DNA of 64,000 nucleotides, taken from the NCBI RefSeq assembly GCF_004801415.1, contig NZ_SSNX01000001.1, positions 62,001-126,000 of the forward strand, read 5' to 3'. The position numbers and the translations under genes are program-made. The DNA comes from Deinococcus sp. KSM4-11. GTDB taxonomy: Bacteria > Deinococcota > Deinococci > Deinococcales > Deinococcaceae. A model generated the notes under the pieces. The model was not told the origin of the DNA and made no database searches. It was given only the letters and a program-made list of their open reading frames with translations. This document shows, in pieces, positions 59,793 to 64,000 of the stretch; positions within the stretch are counted from its first letter, which is position 1, and each line of letters opens with the position of its first letter.

Positions 59793-60758
59793 CTATGAGC
59801 CTTCTGGCAGGGGAGCAGGGTGCATGTCATGCAGCCGCCGCGCGTCCACGGCGAGCAACCCGCCGTCACGGACGTACATGCTGGCGAACGCCTGGCCCCA
59901 GCGGATCTCGCTGGCGTGGTAGCTGATCCGGGCCTGTACCGGCTGCTGCGAAATCTCGTCGACCGCCCGCAGGACGACCAGCACCTCGGCCTCACGCCGC
60001 GCCAGCTCGGCCTCGCTCAGGTCGCGCAGGGGACTGCGGTCGTCGATGGGATGCACGACCGTCCACGCCAGCGGGAAGAACGTCACCCGGGAGCGTTCCA
60101 GGGTCAACGGATGGAACTGCCGTTGTGGGCCGGCGCTCAGGGGGCCAGGGGCACGCAGCGACAGGACGACCTCGGCCGTGATGTCCGTCAGGTCGCCCCG
60201 CCGGCCGTTCACGAGCCGCAGCATCAGGCCGCGCCCGCCCCGGTACGGCGCGACGACCGCGTGGTCGCTGAACAGGATGCGGTGCGTGGGCCGGGAAAAC
60301 CGCGCGAACAGCATGCCGGTCACGAGGGCCACGGCCATCAGGCCCACGAAGGCCTCCAGCGTGACGAGCACGTCGGCGGCCACGGACACCGGGTACACGT
60401 GCCCGAAGCCGATGGTGCCGAAGGTCTGCACCGAGAAGAAGAAGGCCCCCAGCAGGCGCGGGCCGGCCTGGTCGGGCTGTTGGCTCAGCGCCCCGGCTCC
60501 GAGCGCGAAATACCCGGCGGCGAACAGCGCGTTGAGCAGCAGGTACAGCGCCAGCGCCACCGCGAAAAAGCGCGGCCACGACATGGCCAGCAGCATGGTG
60601 TACGGGTTGTACGCGCCCAGGCCCAGGCCCACCCGGCGGGAGTTGAAGCGCCCGTCACGGCTCAGGAAGCGGGATTCCGCCTCGAACACCCCGGACAGGC
60701 CCAGGTCACCGGGAGCCGATGCGCCGGTCTCGGGCGCAGGAGCCGGGCGGGTGGTCAT
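59793..60758 (-). CDS. Kir-type inward rectifier potassium channel
   Basis: A 321-residue channel of the bacterial Kir (KirBac) family. The pore is [16 protein letters not shown], with TIGFG as the selectivity filter (TIGYG variant), flanked by two membrane helices ([23 protein letters not shown] and [21 protein letters not shown]). The C-terminal ~190 residues form the immunoglobulin-like cytoplasmic domain. TAGACT ends 7 nt before the ATG. Confidence 0.9.
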   Translation of the reverse strand: MTTRPAPAPETGASAPGDLGLSGVFEAESRFLSRDGRFNSRRVGLGLGAYNPYTMLLAMSWPRFFAVALALYLLLNALFAAGYFALGAGALSQQPDQAGPRLLGAFFFSVQTFGTIGFGHVYPVSVAADVLVTLEAFVGLMAVALVTGMLFARFSRPTHRILFSDHAVVAPYRGGRGLMLRLVNGRRGDLTDITAEVVLSLRAPGPLSAGPQRQFHPLTLERSRVTFFPLAWTVVHPIDDRSPLRDLSEAELARREAEVLVVLRAVDEISQQPVQARISYHASEIRWGQAFASMYVRDGGLLAVDARRLHDMHPAPLPEGS

Positions 60759-60914
60759 GGGCGGAAGTCTAGCGCTGCGCCCACGAGGACGAACCGGACG
60801 TTCCACACGGTCTGTCCTCCCCTGTGGCACGAGCGAGGATGGGCGGCAGAACCTGAAGGGAATCCGGAGGACGCCGGATCGGACGCGGCCCGGCGGGGGC
60901 ACTATCATCCGCGC

Positions 60915-62303
<1,389 letters not shown>

Positions 62304-62304
62304 C

Positions 62305-62895
62305 GTGCGGCTGGGCTTTCTCGCCTCGCACGGCGGCAGCGCCGCGCGGCACCTGACGGCCGCGTGCCAGGACGGGCGGCTGGACGCCACGGCCGCCGTG
62401 CTGATCAGCAACAACAGCCGCTCGCCCGCCCTGGCTTGGGCGCAGGGGGCGGGCCTCAGCACCGCGCACCTGAGCAGCGCGACCCATCCCGATCCGGACG
62501 ACCTCGACCGCGCCATCCTGGATGTTCTGACCGCCGCGGGCGCCGATACCCTCGTCCTCAGCGGATATATGCGCGAACTCGGGCCGCGCGTGCTGGGCCA
62601 CTACGCGGGGCGGGTCGTGAACATCCACCCCAGCCTGCTGCCCCGTCACGGCGGCCGGGGCATGTACGGTGACCGCGTGCACGAGGCCGTGCTGGCCGCC
62701 GGAGACTCCGAATCCGGCGCGACCGTGCACCTGGTCACGCAGGGCATCGACGAGGGGCCGGTGCTGGCCCAGGCGAGGGTGCCCGTCCTGCCCGGCGACA
62801 CGCTGGACACCTTGAAGGCACGCGTGCAAGTGGTCGAGGGCGACCTGATGCTGCGGGCTGTGCGTGATCTCGCAACGCGGGTGTCGGGCGCGTGA
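62305..62895 (+). CDS. purN: Phosphoribosylglycinamide formyltransferase
   Basis: A 196-residue PurN, using 10-formyl-THF to formylate GAR in purine synthesis. The formyl-transfer site is [12 protein letters not shown] (catalytic His) and the Asp lies in [20 protein letters not shown] is the folate-pocket segment. GTG start, 1 nt after the peptidase stop. Its stop overlaps the GTG of the next gene. Confidence 0.9.
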   Translation: MRLGFLASHGGSAARHLTAACQDGRLDATAAVLISNNSRSPALAWAQGAGLSTAHLSSATHPDPDDLDRAILDVLTAAGADTLVLSGYMRELGPRVLGHYAGRVVNIHPSLLPRHGGRGMYGDRVHEAVLAAGDSESGATVHLVTQGIDEGPVLAQARVPVLPGDTLDTLKARVQVVEGDLMLRAVRDLATRVSGA

Positions 62896-63455
62896 AACGC
62901 AAGGTCTTCGATCTGCGCTCCTGGGGCCGTGTGGCGCGGCACACGCAGACGGTGCTGACCCTGCCGGGCTACGTGATCGTGGACTTCGAGGCGCACGAGG
63001 TCACCCGGCCGCTGGACGTGGATTTCGGTGGCCGCCCCCTGCGCGTGCTGGACGTCGGGTACCGCTGGGTGCGCTTCCATCCGACCGGCAGCGGGGAGGG
63101 AACGCTGGGCAGCGCCCTGACCGCGCAGCTGGACGCCTCCGGCCAGCCCGTGCAGGTGTACGTGGACATCCACCTGGGTGAGGGCGTCGGCGAGGACGGT
63201 CTGCCGTGGACGGACGACGCGTACCTGGACGTGATCGGAAACTGGCATGTGGAGGATGGGCAGGGCGCCCGCGTGACCGAGGCGCACGTCATCGACGCTG
63301 AGGATCTGGCGGCGGCCGTGCGCGAGGGAAGGGCCACCCCGCAGCAGGCGCGGGCCGTGTGGGCGCGAGCGGAGCAGGTGAGCGCGGAACTGCTGGCGGA
63401 CACCTATGCGCCGCTGGACGTGCTGCGGCGGTACCTGAGCGATCCATACACCTGA
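62892..63455 (+). CDS. DUF402-family protein
   Basis: A 187-residue DUF402 protein. The family signature is [30 protein letters not shown], with acidic residues likely to bind metal, then a helical tail ([16 protein letters not shown]). Related FomD-like enzymes hydrolyse nucleotide-linked phosphonates, and others are called RNA-associated, but the substrate is unknown. The GTG start overlaps the purN stop (GTGA). Confidence 0.82.
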   Translation: MKRKVFDLRSWGRVARHTQTVLTLPGYVIVDFEAHEVTRPLDVDFGGRPLRVLDVGYRWVRFHPTGSGEGTLGSALTAQLDASGQPVQVYVDIHLGEGVGEDGLPWTDDAYLDVIGNWHVEDGQGARVTEAHVIDAEDLAAAVREGRATPQQARAVWARAEQVSAELLADTYAPLDVLRRYLSDPYT

Positions 63456-63513
63456 TCTCGGTGGGCGGCGCGCCCTGTAGACTTGGACTCAGTTCAAGTT
63501 CCGGAGGTTCGCC

Positions 63514-64000
63514 ATGTCCGAGTCCCGTACCCTGCCCGCCCCCGCCGTCACGGCCGTCCAGCACGCGCTGCACGCCATCCCCATGAACGCCACGGTGGGC
63601 GTGCGGATCACCGATGTCGGCGTGGGCTGGGCCACCGGGGAATGCCCGGACACGGCGGCCTACCGCAACCACCTGGGCACCATCCACGCTGGAGCGCAGT
63701 TCCTGCTGGCCGAGGCGGTGAGCGGCGCGGCCTTTGCCGGGGCCTTCGCGGTGCAGCTGGCGCAGGCTGTCCCGCTGATCGAGAAGCTGGAAACGCATTA
63801 TGTGGGGCGTGCAGTGGGCAGCATCACGGCCCGCGCGGAGATCGAGCTGGCCAGCATCGCGGTCGCGCATGCCACCTATGCGGCGGACGGCAAGGCCCGC
63901 CTGATCGTGAAGGTGACCGTGCAGGACGCGGAAAACAAGGATGTGATGCGGGCGGTCGCCCGCTGGTACCTGCGCTCGATGGCGTCCCTGCGCGCAAATT
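63514..64000 (+). CDS. DUF4442-type hotdog thioesterase (truncated by window edge)
   Basis: An open frame of 162 codons that continues past the window, starting at ATG 63514 after GGAGGTTCGCC. Translation shows a hotdog-fold protein with NHLGTIHAGAQFLLAEAVSG, the family's substrate pocket, followed by the beta strands AIVAHATYAADGKARLIVKVTVQDAEN-like (read as segments). DUF4442 proteins are acyl-CoA or small-acyl thioesterases in many genomes. A TAGACT lies about 35 nt upstream. The C terminus is beyond the window. Confidence 0.83.
   Translation, partial: MSESRTLPAPAVTAVQHALHAIPMNATVGVRITDVGVGWATGECPDTAAYRNHLGTIHAGAQFLLAEAVSGAAFAGAFAVQLAQAVPLIEKLETHYVGRAVGSITARAEIELASIAVAHATYAADGKARLIVKVTVQDAENKDVMRAVARWYLRSMASLRAN

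Noticed and set aside
59820..60914. Long 5' extension of the M20 peptidase frame over the K+ channel gene
   Set aside because: The M20 domain begins at 60915 with a leaderless promoter, and the extension is antisense to the channel.

Overview
This 64 kb window is chromosomal DNA from a Deinococcus-like bacterium; the species cannot be named from the sequence alone. The evidence is a high GC content, a bacillithiol pathway deacetylase (BshB1), an HspR heat-shock repressor, a desiccation-related ferritin-like lipoprotein, and many genes whose -10 hexamer (TANNNT) sits only 5-7 nt before the start codon, a leaderless arrangement described in Deinococcus. Genes are densely packed, on both strands, with many ATGA/GTGA stop-start overlaps. 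I see no prophage, insertion sequence, CRISPR array or rRNA. There is one tRNA gene, tRNA-Thr(CGT), with its own consensus promoter and terminator.

Layout. 0.1-7.3 kb: lipid, nucleotide and DNA-repair housekeeping (PlsC, XseB, AlkA-like glycosylase, Nudix) and a one-polypeptide ATPase-permease ABC transporter next to an EamA permease. 7.4-13.2 kb: stress-type small proteins, a TetR regulator with a clear operator, hisC, chromate transporter, acyl-ACP desaturase. 13.4-19.2 kb: a lipoprotein, 1-Cys peroxiredoxin, orphan ParA, bshB1, tRNA-Thr, rpoZ and a CPA1 antiporter. 19.2-25.6 kb: cyclophilin, M29 aminopeptidase, an ArsR/DUF2087 regulator with two inverted repeats, trmL-phosphatase-ispF, a diguanylate cyclase and two related COG4315-like proteins. 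25.6-35.6 kb: a large AfsR/SARP-type ATPase regulator, IMPACT/YigZ and Nudix proteins, a DUF4403 protein, a Tat-lipoprotein intradiol dioxygenase, and a small-protein/ApbE/ferric-reductase-like operon. 35.7-39.4 kb: purA, folE, glmU. 39.5-45 kb: lgt, tatC, tatA, a second tatA, an ECF sigma/anti-sigma pair and a Tat-exported ferritin-like lipoprotein, effectively an export and lipidation neighbourhood. 45-54.7 kb: an SDR, glpX, an HD hydrolase, exported proteins, alr, cysS and a LysR regulator. 55-60 kb: signalling region. 60-64 kb: Kir-type K+ channel, M20 peptidase, purN, DUF402 and a DUF4442 thioesterase cut by the window edge.

The most unusual locus is 55.2-58.1 kb. A 44-residue secreted-peptide gene and a 65-residue protein gene, sharing a YGLE motif, precede an HD-GYP phosphodiesterase gene. 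They are transcribed head-to-head, with a 23-bp gap, from a TPR-rich regulator with a C-terminal SARP-type DNA-binding/BTAD region. This has the layout of a peptide-pheromone/TPR-receptor circuit coupled to cyclic-di-GMP turnover; that role is my inference. Next to it, HspR is an internal tandem duplication (two complete MerR-type DNA-binding units in one chain), translationally coupled to a PPP-family phosphatase.
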